Notes: generated by a model not told the origin, from the sequence alone. DNA of 41,431 bases from an uncultured Pseudomonadota bacterium (GCA_900696485.1 CAADGG010000072.1:1-41431), one strand, 5' to 3'; positions 18,474 to 29,245 are shown, counted from the first letter of the stretch. Numbers and translations: made by a program.

Positions 18474-19088
18474 TCATCGTTCGCGCGTGGCGACGCCGCG
18501 GTACATGCAGGCCAGCAGCGACGGGCCGGGCGCCTGGAAGCGGTCCAGCGACGCGAGCTGGAAGCCGCCCTGCTCGACCAACGCATCCATGCGTCGGTCC
18601 ATGTTGCAGCCGCCGGTGAGCCCTCGCCACAGCGGGTTGAGGCGATCCTGCCAACGCGCCGTCCGCGCCCGCTCGCTGCGTCCGTGCTCGATGAACAGGT
18701 ACCGCCCGCCCGGCTTCAGGACGCGTCGCATCTCGGAGAGCGCCGCGAGCGGATCCGGGATCGAACACAGCGTCCACGTCGTCAGCACGCAGTCGAAACG
18801 TCCGGCGTCGAACGGCAGCTCGCCGTCTGCGCGCAGCACGGTTCTCTCCACCGGAAAGCGCGCCTGCGCGATGCGTTGCTCGACGATCGCAAGGCCCTCC
18901 GTCGGCATCGGGTCGAGGCCGGTGACGGATCGCACCGCCGGCTGATAGTGCGGGAGATTCCGTGCCGTGCCGAAGCCGACTTCGAGCACCTCCCCGTGGG
19001 CCTGCGAAACCGTCTCCGGGCGCAGGTCGTCGACGGAACGCATCATCCAGTCGAGCAGGCGGGGAGCAAGCCAGTCACGCACGCCCAT
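18474..19088 (-). CDS. Class I SAM-dependent methyltransferase
   Basis: 204 residues with the Methyltransf_11 layout: GEVLEVGFGTARNLPHY (motif I) near 32-48, VTGLDPMPTEGL near 53-65, the acidic RADGELPFDAGRFDCVLTTWTLCSIPDP block near 88-115, and RVLKPGGRYLFIEHG near 122-140. The FIEHG ending with WQDRLNPLWRGLTGGCNMDR resembles small-molecule or lipid-quinone-type methyltransferases of the METTL7/UbiE-like group. The substrate is unknown. I chose the ATG at 19088 because AGGAAAGGA lies 8 nt upstream; an in-frame TTG seven codons earlier lies before that site. It diverges from the sulfur operon across 119 bp. Confidence 0.88.
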   Translation of the reverse strand: MGVRDWLAPRLLDWMMRSVDDLRPETVSQAHGEVLEVGFGTARNLPHYQPAVRSVTGLDPMPTEGLAIVEQRIAQARFPVERTVLRADGELPFDAGRFDCVLTTWTLCSIPDPLAALSEMRRVLKPGGRYLFIEHGRSERARTARWQDRLNPLWRGLTGGCNMDRRMDALVEQGGFQLASLDRFQAPGPSLLACMYRGVATRER

Positions 19089-19126
19089 TCGCGCCGTCCT
19101 TTCCTGCAAGATGCCCTTTCCTGACG

Positions 19127-19139
19127 GGCACCACGTGCC
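19127..19139. promoter_or_regulatory. Short dyad in the methyltransferase / sulfur operon divergent region
   Basis: GGCAC-CAC-GTGCC, a 5-3-5 inverted repeat, lies about midway between the two divergent start codons. It is a candidate operator by position only; sulfide-responsive repressors such as BigR/SqrR often control such operons, but no repressor gene is here and the repeat is short. Confidence 0.25.
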
Positions 19140-19207
19140 ATCATGCTAGCGGAGATCGATCCCTCCGAAGCGCGGGCCGCCGTCCGAACCGAACGAGGAT
19201 CCGCACG

Positions 19208-20065
19208 ATGCACATCGAAGCCTTCTTCCACTCCGATACGTCGACGCTCAGCTACGTCGTCCATGACGGACGAACAGGCGTCGTCATCGATCCGGTGCGC
19301 GACTACGACGCCGCGAGCGGACACACGTCCTGGGCGTCGGCCGAGGAGCTCGCAAACTACATCGACCGCGAGGGACTCGCGCTCGCCTATGTGATCGATA
19401 CGCATGCGCATGCGGATCACCTGTCCGGACTCCCCTACTTCCAGGAGCGCTATGGGGCCCGCTCCGTCACCGGCAGCCGGGTCGGCGAGGTGCAACGGAC
19501 CTTCCGGGACTTCTATGGTCTGGGGGACGACTTCCCCGTCGATGGCAGCCAGTTCGATCGGCTCGTCGACGAGAGGGATCGGCTGTCCTTCGGCTCGCTC
19601 GAGGTGGAGGCCCTGCACACGCCCGGCCATACGCCCGCCCACATGTCGTGGCGGATCGGAGACGCCGTGTTCATCGGAGACACCCTGTTCATGCCGGACT
19701 ACGGGTCGGCCCGCTGCGATTTTCCCGGCGGCTCGGCAGCCATCCTCTACGAATCGATCCAGCGCCTCTATGCGCTCCCAGACGAGACCCGCCTCTTCCT
19801 GTGCCACGACTACCAGCCGGGCGGGCGACCTCTCGCGTATCAGACGACGATCCGCGAACAGAAACGAACGAACATCCATCTCCGGTCCGATACGACCCAG
19901 GCGGAGTTCGTCGCGCTGCGGGAGGCCCGCGACGAGACACTCGACGCCCCGAGACTGCTGTTGCCGTCGCTCCAGGTCAACATCCGCGCCGGACGGCTGC
20001 CGGAGCCCGAAGCCAACGGGATCGCGTATCTGAAGATCCCGGTCGACGTCCTCGGGCGCCGCTGA
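19208..20065 (+). CDS. Metallo-beta-lactamase-fold persulfide dioxygenase-like hydrolase (ETHE1/Blh type)
   Basis: 285 residues. The metal site is clear: THAHADHLSG near 63-72 (HxHxDH), TPGHTPAHMSW near 138-148, GDTLFMPDYGSARCDF near 157-172 and the late His in FLCHDYQPGG near 198. ETHE1-type enzymes oxidise glutathione persulfide to sulfite with one iron; the related Blh proteins occur with BigR and YeeE/YedE genes in sulfide detoxification. YVVHDGRTGVVIDPVRDYD near the start is typical of this group. There is no rhodanese domain. ATG 19208 follows CGAGGA. Its TGA overlaps the next ATG by one base, and the two following genes encode YeeE/YedE proteins, which supports a role in sulfide or persulfide handling. 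Confidence 0.92.
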   Translation: MHIEAFFHSDTSTLSYVVHDGRTGVVIDPVRDYDAASGHTSWASAEELANYIDREGLALAYVIDTHAHADHLSGLPYFQERYGARSVTGSRVGEVQRTFRDFYGLGDDFPVDGSQFDRLVDERDRLSFGSLEVEALHTPGHTPAHMSWRIGDAVFIGDTLFMPDYGSARCDFPGGSAAILYESIQRLYALPDETRLFLCHDYQPGGRPLAYQTTIREQKRTNIHLRSDTTQAEFVALREARDETLDAPRLLLPSLQVNIRAGRLPEPEANGIAYLKIPVDVLGRR

Positions 20066-20502
20066 TGGACACGCCCTTCACGCCGATCGCCGGCCTCGTC
20101 GGCGGACTCCTGATCGGACTCGCGAGCGCCGGGCTGCTGCTCACGAACGGACGCATTGCCGGTGTGAGTGGCATCCTCGGGCGCGGCCTGTTTCCGGCAG
20201 CGACCGGCGAGCGTGGCTGGCGGATCGCGTTCCTCGCCGGGCTCCCCCTCGGTGCCGGCCTCGCGATCGCCGTGACCGGCGATCCCCACGGTTTCGCCAT
20301 CACGAGCCGGCCGGCGCTGCTCGTCGCCGGCGGATTGCTGGTCGGCATCGGTACCCAGCTCGGCAGCGGCTGCACGAGCGGTCACGGCGTGTGTGGCATC
20401 GCCCGGGGCTCGCGTCGCTCGGTGACCGCGACAGTCACGTTCATGACCGTCGCGGCGATCACGGTCTTCGTGATGCGGCACGTGTTCGGAGTCCCGTCGT
20501 GA
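20065..20502 (+). CDS. YeeE/YedE half-transporter, sulfur-compound uptake (first of pair)
   Basis: 145 residues, mostly membrane: about four hydrophobic helices. The signature GIGTQLGSGCTSGHGVCGIARGSRRS near 95-120 contains the Cys conserved in thiosulfate-type YeeE/YedE transporters, and an NGRIAGVSGIL motif lies near 28-40. Full-length YeeE carries two such repeats in about 350 residues; here each half is its own gene, the PmpA/PmpB arrangement. Start and previous stop share one base (TGATG), so translation is coupled to the persulfide dioxygenase-like gene. It probably moves a sulfur species across the inner membrane; the exact substrate is not known. Confidence 0.9.
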   Translation: MDTPFTPIAGLVGGLLIGLASAGLLLTNGRIAGVSGILGRGLFPAATGERGWRIAFLAGLPLGAGLAIAVTGDPHGFAITSRPALLVAGGLLVGIGTQLGSGCTSGHGVCGIARGSRRSVTATVTFMTVAAITVFVMRHVFGVPS

Positions 20503-20919
20503 GGAGCGCCGTCGCGGCGCTGTGGGGGATGGTTTTCGGCGTCGGGCTCGCGATCTCGGGCATGACCAATCCGGCCAAGGTGCTCGCATTCCTCGATGTG
20601 TTCGGATCTTGGGATCCGACCCTGGCGTTCGTGATGGGCGCCGGACTCGCCGTGAGCGGACCGGCCTTCGCGTATGCGCGGCGTCGCGAGCGGGCCTGGC
20701 TGGGAGACGCCTTCGCCCTCCCGACACGCCAGGATCTCGATGCCTCGCTGCTCGGCGGAGCGGCGCTGTTCGGGATCGGCTGGGGCCTCGTCGGTCTGTG
20801 TCCCGGCCCGACGCTCGCGAATCTGGCCCGCGGATCGACGGAGATCCTGCTCTTCATCGCGGCGATGCTCGCCGGCGTCGCGATCGACCACGGCCGGGCG
20901 AGATGGGCGCGCGCGTCGC

Positions 20920-20945
<26 letters not shown>
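20499..20945 (+). CDS. YeeE/YedE half-transporter (second of pair)
   Basis: 148 residues with about four membrane helices. FGVGLAISGMTNPAKVLAFLDVFGSWDPTL near 13-43 and GWGLVGLCPGPTLANLARG near 95-113 are the hallmark of the DUF6691/PmpB-like half. The GTG start overlaps the preceding TGA by 4 nt (GTGA), so the three sulfur genes are one tightly coupled operon. The last nine codons run into the 3' end of the convergent ettA gene (26 bp overlap), and this end (SPSDGSSCT) looks non-conserved. With its partner it would form the two-part transporter. Confidence 0.88.
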
Positions 20946-22593
<1,648 letters not shown>

Positions 22594-22644
22594 GAAAAGA
22601 TTCCTCTTGCCGGAAACGGGCCCGCTAGTCTAACAAGGGAATCC

Positions 22645-24216
22645 ATGGCCTCGACCCTCCCCTCGAGAATCCTCGGCTTCGGCATCGCGGGCGCGATCGC
22701 CCTGCCGTGGCTCGCGCTCCTGCTGCTGCTCCCGGGTTGCCGGCCCGACACGAGCCTCAACGCGCACGTGTTGGTGGTCGTCAACGGGAACAGCCCGATC
22801 TCCGTGGCCACCGGCGCGTACTACGCGGCGCAGCGGAAGGTGCCGGCGGCGAACATCGTGACGCTGAACAACACGACCACTGATCCCACGCTCGGGGACC
22901 GGGGTCACGAGATCGTGTCGCTCCCCCGGTTCGACAGCCAGATTCGCATCCCCCTCGAAACCCACCTGATCGACAACGGCCTCGTCGACCAGATCGAGAT
23001 TCTCGTCCTCGCGCCGGGCGTCCCGCATCAGATGGCGCCGACGAGCTGTCCGCTCGACAACTTCTATCTGCGCGATTGCCCGCGCGCCTCCGTCGACGCT
23101 GAACTCGCCGTCCTGTTCTCGGATCTGGTCGGCAGCGGTGGACTCGGATCGGATGGCGAGGCGGCCAATCCGTACTACGACTCGGATCTGTCTTTTTCGG
23201 AGTGGCGGGCCGCCCACCCCGACGCGCCGCTGCGTTACCTGGTCGCGCGTCTCGCCGGCTATCAGACTGCCGTCGATCCCGAAACCGGCGTGCCCGCCGA
23301 CGTGAAGGCGCTGATCGACCGCGCACGCCAGCACGTACTCGGCGGTCGGGCGCTCCTCGACGAGGATCCGACCCGCAGTCTCGGACTGCAGCCCGGCAAT
23401 CTGCTGCTGCTCGGGCCGGCAGCCGCTGCGCTCGGCGCCCTCGGCCTGCCGGTGCAGCATGATGTCGCCAACACGTTCGTGTCGGATGCGCCGGACCTGG
23501 TCGCCTACGGCGCCTGGGGAAGCAATGACGGCGGGGATGCCGGGCCGCCCTTCTACGGCCGGATCGATGACAAGCTGTATCCGGGAACCTTCCTTCCGCA
23601 GTCGGTCGTCGTCGACATCGTCAGCACCAACGCGCGCAGCTTCATCGATCCGCCCAGCTACGGACAGTCGCTGGTGACGGACCTCGTGCGACTCGGCGCC
23701 ACTGGAGTCGCCGGCAACGTCTTCGAACCCCTGCTCTCCGGCGTGGCGCGGCCGGAGGTCCTGTTCCGCCACTACTTTCGCGGCGTGCCGGCCATCGAGG
23801 CGTACTACCGCAGCGTTCCCTACCTGAGCTGGATGAACGTCTGGGTCGGTGATCCGCTGATGAGGTTCGCGGTGCCGCTGCCGGCGGTCGAGGACAGCGA
23901 CGGCGACGGCCTCCCGGATGCCTTCGACAACTGCGTCTACGTCCCGAACTCCGATCAGCGCGACACGGATGGCGACGGCTTCGGGAATCTCTGCGACGCC
24001 GATGTCGACAACGACGGACGCGTCACGACCTCCTGGGGCGCGATCTTCCCGCCGTCGCAGCGGGGCGATCTCGAGCTGATCCTGTTGACGGCCGCAGCCG
24101 GCGCGTACGATGCCAACCACGACCTCGACGGCAACGGCGTCGTCGACGATCTCGATGGCTCGCTCGCCTCGATGCTGCTCTACCGGCCACCGGGACCGAG
24201 CGGCCTTGCGCCCTGA
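22645..24216 (+). CDS. TIGR03790-family lipoprotein with thrombospondin type 3-like calcium repeats
   Basis: 523 residues. The signal peptide has a Leu-rich core and a lipobox LLLPGC near residue 32. The body matches the TIGR03790 family: HVLVVVNGNSPISVATGAYYAAQRKVPAANIV near 40-70, YLVARLAGY near 200 and ATGVAGNVFEPLLSG near 350. At about 417-455 follow calcium-type repeats DSDGDGLPDAFDNC, DTDGDGFGNLCD and DVDNDG, then a dockerin-like DANHDLDGNGVVDDLD end. The family has no proven activity that I know of. AAGGGA precedes the ATG by 4 nt. It diverges from ettA over 51 bp and overlaps the convergent dehydrogenase gene by 37 bp. No PEP-CTERM or other sorting tail is seen. Confidence 0.88.
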   Translation: MASTLPSRILGFGIAGAIALPWLALLLLLPGCRPDTSLNAHVLVVVNGNSPISVATGAYYAAQRKVPAANIVTLNNTTTDPTLGDRGHEIVSLPRFDSQIRIPLETHLIDNGLVDQIEILVLAPGVPHQMAPTSCPLDNFYLRDCPRASVDAELAVLFSDLVGSGGLGSDGEAANPYYDSDLSFSEWRAAHPDAPLRYLVARLAGYQTAVDPETGVPADVKALIDRARQHVLGGRALLDEDPTRSLGLQPGNLLLLGPAAAALGALGLPVQHDVANTFVSDAPDLVAYGAWGSNDGGDAGPPFYGRIDDKLYPGTFLPQSVVVDIVSTNARSFIDPPSYGQSLVTDLVRLGATGVAGNVFEPLLSGVARPEVLFRHYFRGVPAIEAYYRSVPYLSWMNVWVGDPLMRFAVPLPAVEDSDGDGLPDAFDNCVYVPNSDQRDTDGDGFGNLCDADVDNDGRVTTSWGAIFPPSQRGDLELILLTAAAGAYDANHDLDGNGVVDDLDGSLASMLLYRPPGPSGLAP

Positions 24217-25088
24217 TCGGGCGTGTCGAAGAGCCGGACGAGGCTGGACGTATCGTCTCGACCGGCAGCGCGCGCCTGCAGCTCCGCGTAGCGCTGGTCC
24301 ACCAGGGCCGTCACCGGCAGCCGCGCGCCGTTCCGGCGCGCTTCGGCCAGCGCGATCCCGAGATCCTTCCGCATCCAGTCGACGGCAAAGCCGAAATCGA
24401 AACGCCGTTCGATCATCGTCGGCGTGCGCTGGCGCATCTGCCACGAGCCGGCGGCGCCGTCGGCCAGCACCGCGAACAACGCCGTGGGGTCGAGACCGGC
24501 TCGCTCGGCGAAATGCAGCCCCTCGGCCAGCGCTTCGAGCAGCCCGGCGATGCAGATCTGGTTCACCATCTTCGCGAGCTGCCCGGACCCCGAGGCGCCG
24601 AGCCGAACGCTCGTCCTCGCATAGCAACCGAGCAGTGGCCGGACGCGGGCAAAGGCGTCCGCGTCGCCGCCGGCCATCACGGTGAGCTGACCGCGCCGGG
24701 CGCCTTCCTCGCCTCCGGAGACCGGAGCATCGATCCACGCGATGCCGCGCGCGGCGGCCGACGTGGCCAGCTCGCGGGTGAGTTCCGCCGAGACGGTCGT
24801 GTGATCGACCAACACGGCGCCGGGGACCATGCCGGCGAGGGCGCCGTCCGGGCCCGCCACGACCGCGTGCAGCGCGGCGTCGTCGCCGGTGCAGACGAAG
24901 ACCACCGCGGCGTCACGAGCCGCCTCGGCCGGCGTCGCGGCCGCGCGCCCGCCGGACGCCGCGACGAAGGCATGCGCTTTCTCGGCATCGCGATTCCACA
25001 CGGTGAGTCCGTGCCCGGCCCGGACCAGGTGTCCGGCCATCGGCGCCCCCATCGCGCCTAGACACAGGAACGCGACGCTCTCGCCCAT
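24180..25088 (-). CDS. 3-hydroxyisobutyrate dehydrogenase-like beta-hydroxyacid dehydrogenase
   Basis: 302 residues. The N-terminal Rossmann start is FLCLGAMGAPMAGHLVRAGH near 6-25, with Cys-Leu in place of the usual Gly-Leu. DHTTVSAELTRELA near 95 and DAPVSGGEEGARRGQLTVMAGG near 118-140 are the substrate-loop block; the catalytic Lys is in GQLAKMVNQI near 172. These enzymes oxidise 3-hydroxyacids (valine breakdown) or reduce tartronate semialdehyde, with NAD(P). Coupling to an acyl-CoA dehydrogenase (TGATG, one-base overlap) points to acid catabolism rather than glyoxylate metabolism. The last ~15 residues overlap the convergent TIGR03790 gene. Confidence 0.93.
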   Translation of the reverse strand: MGESVAFLCLGAMGAPMAGHLVRAGHGLTVWNRDAEKAHAFVAASGGRAAATPAEAARDAAVVFVCTGDDAALHAVVAGPDGALAGMVPGAVLVDHTTVSAELTRELATSAAARGIAWIDAPVSGGEEGARRGQLTVMAGGDADAFARVRPLLGCYARTSVRLGASGSGQLAKMVNQICIAGLLEALAEGLHFAERAGLDPTALFAVLADGAAGSWQMRQRTPTMIERRFDFGFAVDWMRKDLGIALAEARRNGARLPVTALVDQRYAELQARAAGRDDTSSLVRLFDTPDQGARPLGPGGR

Positions 25089-26866
25089 CAGGCAGGACGG
25101 CCGGCGGCCGCTCCGAAATCGAGGACCGACGGCTCGACGAGGTCGCCGAGCGCCAACCCTGTGGTCGCGGCGAACGGCTCCTCGTCGTCGCAGAGCCAGT
25201 CGACGCCGTTGCGGGCGAAGCGGCGGGCGGCCGCCGCGGTCCGGCCGTCTCCGCGCGCGAGCGCCCAGTCGGCGTGCTCGACGAGCAGCGCCAACGCCAT
25301 GCTGCGCCCGACCGTCAGCGCGAAGCGCCGCAAGCCGGCCTCGTGCAGCGCGGCTCCCCGTGCGGAGGCGCCGGTCCACCACGCCTCGAGGTGATCGGCC
25401 GCCGCGAGCGCGGCCGCGGCCGGGGCACGCAGCACCGGGCTCTGTGCGGATCGCGCCCGTCCGCGGATCTCCTCGAGCGCCGGCGCGAGCGCATCGACGC
25501 GCCCTACCGCGCGCACCGCCTCGAGCGCCAGCACGTTGGTGGTGCCCTCCCAGATCGGATAGACCTGGGCATCTCGCAGCAGTTCCGGCAGTCCGGTGTC
25601 CTCGATGTACCCGGCACCGGCAAAGGCTTCGAGCACCTCGCTGGCGCCCGCGACGGCCTGCCGGCCGGTGCACAGCTTGGCGATCGGATGCAGCAGGCGC
25701 AGCAGCGCCTCGCTGCGCGCATCGCCCTCCCCGACCTCGTGTGCGCCCAGGCGGGCGATCGTGTGGAAGGTGAGCGCGAAGGCCGCCTCGGATTCGGCCG
25801 CCAGGTCGGCGAGCGTCTCGAGGTGCAGCGGCTTCTCGGCGAGCGAGGCCCCGAACGCCACCCGGCGTCGCGCGTAGTCGCGCGCCAGCGCGAGCCCGCG
25901 ACGCAGGCTCGACGTCGCGCACACGGCGTTCCACGTGCGGGTCAGATTCAGCATGTGGGTCATGTTGCGGATCCCGTCGCCGAGCGCGGCGATCGGTTCC
26001 GCCGGCGTCCCGTCGAGGCGCAGCTCGGCGGTCGGGAGGTTGCGCGTGCCCAGCTTGTCCTTGAGACGCAACACATCGATGTTGCGAAGCCGGCCGTCTG
26101 CATCCCGCAGCTCGACGTAGAACAGCGCCAGGCCCTTGCCGCCGGGGCCGTTCCCTTCGGGCCGCGCCAGCGTGAGCGCCATCTGTGAGGTCAGCGCCGA
26201 CGTGAACCACTTGATGCCGGACAGCCGCCAGACGCCGTCCTCGCCACAGCGGGCGATCGTCTCGGACAGCCCCACGTCCGAGCCGCCCGTGCGTTCGGTC
26301 ATCCACTGCCCGCTGGTCCAGGCACGGGCGGGATCCCGCGAGGTCAGGTGCGCCAGGGCGCGCTCCCGCGTCGCGCCGAGACTCTGGCCGAGCCGCTCGA
26401 GCGTACGCGCAGCGCCGTCGCTCATCGCGAGCGGACACGTGTAGAACTGACTCGACGGGTGGAACAGGTGCACCAGGGCGAACTGATGCACGCGCGAGAA
26501 CCGGCCGTGTGTCCGCTCGTACCCGAGCGCGACGAGACCGCGTTCGGCGGCGATGCGGGCGTACTCCCGCCAGGCCGCATTGACGCGCACCTCGTCGGTC
26601 CGCCGGCCCCACGCATCGAACGGCACGTACTCCGGCTCGTCGCACCGATGCCGCGCGGCGAGTTCCGCGAGCCGGCCGCCCGCGAGCGCACCCATCTCGG
26701 CCAGTTCCGGCTCGATGGCGCGTCGGACCTCCGGATCGACGGTCCGCGCGATCCAGCTCCGCAACAGCGCATCGTCCAGCCACGAGTCGGCCAGTTGCGG
26801 CGGGGCCTGCACGAAGAACGGGTCGCGGGGATCGGGGCGGGCGTCGGATCGCGGGAGGGTCGTCAT
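25088..26866 (-). CDS. Acyl-CoA dehydrogenase, AidB-like
   Basis: 592 residues, longer than the ~380 of standard acyl-CoA dehydrogenases and similar to AidB-type proteins. Seen: FHPSSQFYTCPLAMSDGA near 135-155, TSGQWMTERTGGSDVGLSET near 185-205 (flavin-binding block), and WRLSGIKWFTSALTSQM near 215. YPIWEGTTNVLALEAVR near 435 corresponds to the AidB WEGSGNV segment, where the usual catalytic Glu region is altered. A C-terminal helical extension of ~130 residues follows. It is FAD-dependent; substrates of this subgroup are poorly known. ATG 26866 is used; an in-frame ATG five codons upstream (26881) is equally possible, with no clear Shine-Dalgarno site for either. It overlaps the next gene by one base. 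Confidence 0.92.
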   Translation of the reverse strand: MTTLPRSDARPDPRDPFFVQAPPQLADSWLDDALLRSWIARTVDPEVRRAIEPELAEMGALAGGRLAELAARHRCDEPEYVPFDAWGRRTDEVRVNAAWREYARIAAERGLVALGYERTHGRFSRVHQFALVHLFHPSSQFYTCPLAMSDGAARTLERLGQSLGATRERALAHLTSRDPARAWTSGQWMTERTGGSDVGLSETIARCGEDGVWRLSGIKWFTSALTSQMALTLARPEGNGPGGKGLALFYVELRDADGRLRNIDVLRLKDKLGTRNLPTAELRLDGTPAEPIAALGDGIRNMTHMLNLTRTWNAVCATSSLRRGLALARDYARRRVAFGASLAEKPLHLETLADLAAESEAAFALTFHTIARLGAHEVGEGDARSEALLRLLHPIAKLCTGRQAVAGASEVLEAFAGAGYIEDTGLPELLRDAQVYPIWEGTTNVLALEAVRAVGRVDALAPALEEIRGRARSAQSPVLRAPAAAALAAADHLEAWWTGASARGAALHEAGLRRFALTVGRSMALALLVEHADWALARGDGRTAAAARRFARNGVDWLCDDEEPFAATTGLALGDLVEPSVLDFGAAAGRPA

Positions 26867-26935
26867 GATGCGGTCGAGCATACCGCGCCGGAGGAGAGCT
26901 TCGACGTCGAACGCGAGAGCCTCGGGCAGCCGCCC

Positions 26936-29245
26936 TCAGAGGTCGCCGTACGGCCCCTCGGAGGCATGGCGCTCGAGGCCGGCCGCATCGACGGCGTCGT
27001 CGGGAAACACGGCGAACCCGACCCGCAGATCGGCGGGGACGCCGGCCTCACGAAGCACCTCGCGCGCGCGCCGACCCAGATCGCTCAGCAACCGCGCTGC
27101 CTCGCGGTCGGGTTCCGGAACCAGCGCCACGAACCGCTCCGACTCCGGTCGCGCGAGGACATCGAAGGGACGCAGCCCTGCGCGCAGGGCTCGTGCGAGG
27201 GCGACGGCGGTCGGCCCGAAGCTCGGACTCGCGCTGGTCCCCGCCGGAACTCCGGCCAGACGGAGCTCGAGCAACACCATCCGGTGACCGCGAAGCCGTG
27301 ACCGCGCGAGTTCCTCTTCCAGACGTTCTCGCAGCGGCCGCGCCGTCGGCAGCGCCGTCTCGGGATCGACGTCGGGACGCTCGGGCTCCCGGAAGCCGGC
27401 CAGGGCTGCCAGCAGGTGCTGCCCCAGCCGCTCGAGCACCGCCTCGTCGGCCGGACCGAAGCGGTCCCCCAGGAGCGGTTCCTCGGGGACCTTGCCGAGG
27501 GCCGACAGACTCCCGATCGGCTGCCCATCACGGAGCAAGGGCATGATCAACGCCGTCGCGACGGCGACGGATTGCTCGGCAAGAGCCGGATCGGCGTCCA
27601 GGTCGGCGATGCGGACGAGCTTTCGATCGCGCATCGCTTCCGTTGCGAGGCGGCGTTCGAGTTCGGCCAGCGGGGCCCGGCGCCATTGACCGATCCCGCT
27701 CCAGGCGACGATCCGGAAGCGCCCGCTCGCGGCGTCGCGCAGCCGCAGGACGGCATCCTGCGCCTCGAGCAGCGTCACGACCGAGGAGGCGACGAGATCC
27801 CACAGCGTGCGCGCTTCCTCGCAGGCCGCAAGGGCGGCGGCGGCCGCTCCGAGGCGTTCGTTGCGCCTGGCCTCCCGCTCGAGACGTGCCGTGCGCAGCT
27901 GCGACGCCAGTTCCTCGGCCAGCGCCAGGGCCGCGCCCGACAGCCGCTCCGAGAGTCCGCCGGCCCGGTCCCCTCCGCCGCTGACCTCGAGCGCGCCGAG
28001 CAGGTCCTGGCCCGCCCGCAAGGGCAACGCGAAGCTACAAAGATCCATGTCGTTCGAGACCCCGCGGAGCCAGAGCATCCGTCGCTCCGCCACGGCCCGG
28101 CCGGGCAGCCCCTCGCCCGGCGCGAGGCGCTCGCGGCGGCCGAGCGGATCCAGCTGTGTCGACGACGCCTGCAACAGCAGGGCGATGCCGGAACCCGCCG
28201 GCTCCTCGGCCGATCCGGCCGCGGGCCGGGCGGACTCGGCCTCGGATCCGTCCCGCAGCCACAGCCGGGCCACGCCGCCCGTGAGGCCTTCCGTCAGCAG
28301 TTCGCAGGCCGCGGTGAGCCGGGCCGACAACGGCTCTGGCTGCGCGAGCGCACGCCGGAGCTGCGATTCGACGCGCAGGGACGCCGACTCGCGCAGGATG
28401 CCGTGCAGCTCTTCGGCGCGCGCGATGATCCGCGCATCGAGTCGTGCCAGCTCTTCGACGAAGGCCAGATCCTCTTCGGCGAACTGGTTCTGATGCCGTG
28501 CATGCGACAGGTTCAGCACGCCCAGCACGCGACCCTGGTGGACGAGCGGCGCCGAGATCGCGGACTCGACGTCGTCACGCTCGCGGACGATCTGCCAGCG
28601 CGTGTGGTCCGCCTTGCCGTTCAGCAACACCGCGCGTTCCGCCGCGAAGGCGCGCCCGGCGATGCCCTCGCCGGCCCGCACGCGGATCTTCGCGATCAGC
28701 TCCTCTTCGATCCCGAGCGCCACCGCGACACGCAGCACACGGTCGCCATCGTCCCACAGCATCAGCGAGCCGCGATCGGCGCCCGTGGCGGTCACGGCGA
28801 CCTGCAGCACGAGGTCGAGCACACTCCGGCGATCGCGCGTGAGATCTGCGGAATCCATGATCTCGCGCAGCGCCGCCAGCAGATCCGGCTTCGAGAACGC
28901 GTCGGCCGGACCGAAGGCGTAGAGCATCCGGGCCAGCGCCGGCGTCGTGACCGGCACGCCGCGGGCCGCCGCCAGCCGCTCGCGCAGGCGCGGGGGGGCC
29001 CCCGCATCGATCACCGCGACGAGGCCCGGCAGGGACAGCGCCCGCTCGACCTCGACGCTGATCCGCCCGGCCATGCGCTGCGCGGCGGCCGGGTCGATCT
29101 CCTCGAGGACCGCGCGGGCGGCGGCCGGATCCTCGACGACGATCGCGCACACCTCGACGGCAGGATTTGCCTCGAGCAACGGCACCAGCTCGAGGCCTTC
29201 CCGCGAGTGACCCGCGATGACGAGGCGTTTGCGCAAGACCAGCAT
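26936..29245 (-). CDS. Triple-GAF signalling protein with Rossmann-like N-domain and degenerate GGDEF C-domain
   Basis: 769 residues, soluble. Residues 1-120 resemble a Rossmann/CoA-binding fold (RKRLVIAGHSREGLELVPLL...EVCAIVVEDP...LVAVIDAG). GAF domains follow at about 140-275 (AGEGIAGRAFAAERAVLL; SAISAPLVHQGRVLGVLNLS), 310-460 (APGEGLPGRAVAERRMLWL) and 470-610 (ALIMPLLRDGQPIGSLSALG). The last ~150 residues are laid out as a GGDEF domain (DPETALPTARPLRERLEEEL...FVALVPEP) but GGDEF itself reads RPESERF, so no diguanylate cyclase activity is expected; ligand sensing or binding is more likely. Start ATG 29245 is uncertain, with a G-run directly before it; an in-frame TTG at 29299 is possible. 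It lies 69 nt before the acyl-CoA dehydrogenase gene and downstream of the FHA and TM genes. Confidence 0.85.
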   Translation of the reverse strand: MLVLRKRLVIAGHSREGLELVPLLEANPAVEVCAIVVEDPAAARAVLEEIDPAAAQRMAGRISVEVERALSLPGLVAVIDAGAPPRLRERLAAARGVPVTTPALARMLYAFGPADAFSKPDLLAALREIMDSADLTRDRRSVLDLVLQVAVTATGADRGSLMLWDDGDRVLRVAVALGIEEELIAKIRVRAGEGIAGRAFAAERAVLLNGKADHTRWQIVRERDDVESAISAPLVHQGRVLGVLNLSHARHQNQFAEEDLAFVEELARLDARIIARAEELHGILRESASLRVESQLRRALAQPEPLSARLTAACELLTEGLTGGVARLWLRDGSEAESARPAAGSAEEPAGSGIALLLQASSTQLDPLGRRERLAPGEGLPGRAVAERRMLWLRGVSNDMDLCSFALPLRAGQDLLGALEVSGGGDRAGGLSERLSGAALALAEELASQLRTARLEREARRNERLGAAAAALAACEEARTLWDLVASSVVTLLEAQDAVLRLRDAASGRFRIVAWSGIGQWRRAPLAELERRLATEAMRDRKLVRIADLDADPALAEQSVAVATALIMPLLRDGQPIGSLSALGKVPEEPLLGDRFGPADEAVLERLGQHLLAALAGFREPERPDVDPETALPTARPLRERLEEELARSRLRGHRMVLLELRLAGVPAGTSASPSFGPTAVALARALRAGLRPFDVLARPESERFVALVPEPDREAARLLSDLGRRAREVLREAGVPADLRVGFAVFPDDAVDAAGLERHASEGPYGDL

